Part shown: one piece after another, positions 63,850 through 64,000 of the stretch
Layout: every line of letters starts with the position of its first letter
How positions within the stretch are numbered: the stretch's first letter is position 1
The notes under the pieces: model-generated
Database searches by the model: none
What the model saw: only the letters and a program-made list of their open reading frames with translations
What the model was told of the DNA's origin: nothing
Source: a gamma proteobacterium symbiont of Ctena orbiculata
GTDB lineage: Bacteria > Pseudomonadota > Gammaproteobacteria > Chromatiales > Chromatiaceae
Direction: 5' to 3'
Length of the DNA: 64,000 nucleotides
Assembly: GCA_003094555.1 (NCBI GenBank)
Contig: NATW01000118.1
Span: 36,885-100,884 of the forward strand
Program-made: the position numbers and the translations under genes

Positions 63850-64000
63850 GATCGTAGCGTGCGCAGTAGGCCAGCTTGCCGTGCACCCAGGCATCGGTCA
63901 CCTGGGGCAGTCCACCAGGTTCTCCGATGGCAATCAAGTCCGCACGCTTACCGACTTCGATCACCCCACGGTCTTCAAGTTTTGCGGCATTGGCGGGATT
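63842..64000 (-). CDS. phnM: PhnM C-terminus (partial)
   Basis: Fifty-two codons cut by the window edge. The text NPANAAKLEDRGVIEVGKRA, then DLIAIGEPGG and VTDAWVHGKLAYCARYDHG, is the amidohydrolase C-terminus of RPn-triphosphate diphosphohydrolase PhnM, in the C-P lyase pathway. Its stop overlaps the phnN start. Upstream phn genes should follow beyond the edge. Confidence 0.85.
   Translation of the reverse strand, partial: NPANAAKLEDRGVIEVGKRADLIAIGEPGGLPQVTDAWVHGKLAYCARYDHG

Overview
The window is chromosomal DNA of a sulfur-oxidising gammaproteobacterium. Sulfur traits are a secreted Gly-Tyr-Pro sulfur globule protein, flavocytochrome c sulfide dehydrogenase, and a TusA/DsrE2 pair. There is also a lanthanide-type (XoxF) methanol dehydrogenase system, an NAD-linked formate dehydrogenase and many multiheme cytochromes c. 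Such a mixture fits Chromatiales-like thiotrophs of the Sedimenticola/Thiodiazotropha type. That assignment is inference from gene content; no rRNA or tRNA gene is visible to anchor it.

Layout. 0.1-1.1 kb: proline iminopeptidase. 1.1-16.1 kb: a quinoprotein alcohol oxidation island. It holds xoxF, its cytochrome c, a MoxJ-type binding protein and a CXXCW protein; a PQQ-associated ABC system with a beta-propeller on the minus strand; an MxaD-like protein, a second beta-propeller and three unknown proteins on the plus strand; and a SoxYZ-like carrier with a zinc hydrolase. 16.5-25 kb: a fused-subunit NAD formate dehydrogenase, a candidate small RNA, folP, an AcoR-like sigma-54 activator and a DmrB-like flavoprotein. 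25-29.1 kb: slipin/NfeD and a wrecked pst locus (pstS fused to a frameshifted pstB). 29.1-44.8 kb: PEP-CTERM protein, small cytochrome c, flavocytochrome c operon with a nine-heme cytochrome b fusion, RsgA, two Hsp20, TetR-TusA-DsrE2, an unknown protein and a TolB/M28/PDZ peptidase. 44.9-51.1 kb: a multiheme block (octaheme tetrathionate-reductase-type, pentaheme, HAO-type octaheme, NrfH-type tetraheme). 51.2-64 kb: cupin, class V aminotransferase, sulfur globule protein, HypE, SppA, phosphatase, RluC, RNase E, LMW phosphatase, EamA transporter and phnM(partial)-phnN-phnP.

How it works together. Methanol or another short alcohol would be oxidised by XoxF in the periplasm, with electrons to the adjacent cytochrome c. 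The C1 product would pass to formate (folP and the DmrB-like flavoprotein hint at pterin-linked C1 transfer), and formate would be oxidised by the FDH1-type enzyme to NADH and CO2. Reading the upstream regions, I find strong -24/-12 (sigma-54) promoters before xoxF, on both sides of the 10.4-10.9 kb divergent region, before the formate dehydrogenase and before a terminator-bounded non-coding segment at 21.2-21.35 kb. The window also encodes a sigma-54 activator. This looks like one C1-oxidation regulon including a small RNA, and is the most interesting signal here.

Mobile DNA. Two non-coding elements with the same 25-31 bp terminal inverted repeats lie at 16.1 and 29.1 kb in opposite orientation, and a solo terminal repeat lies at 24.4 kb. 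They bracket the formate dehydrogenase/regulator/pst block. No transposase, CRISPR array, rRNA or tRNA gene was found.
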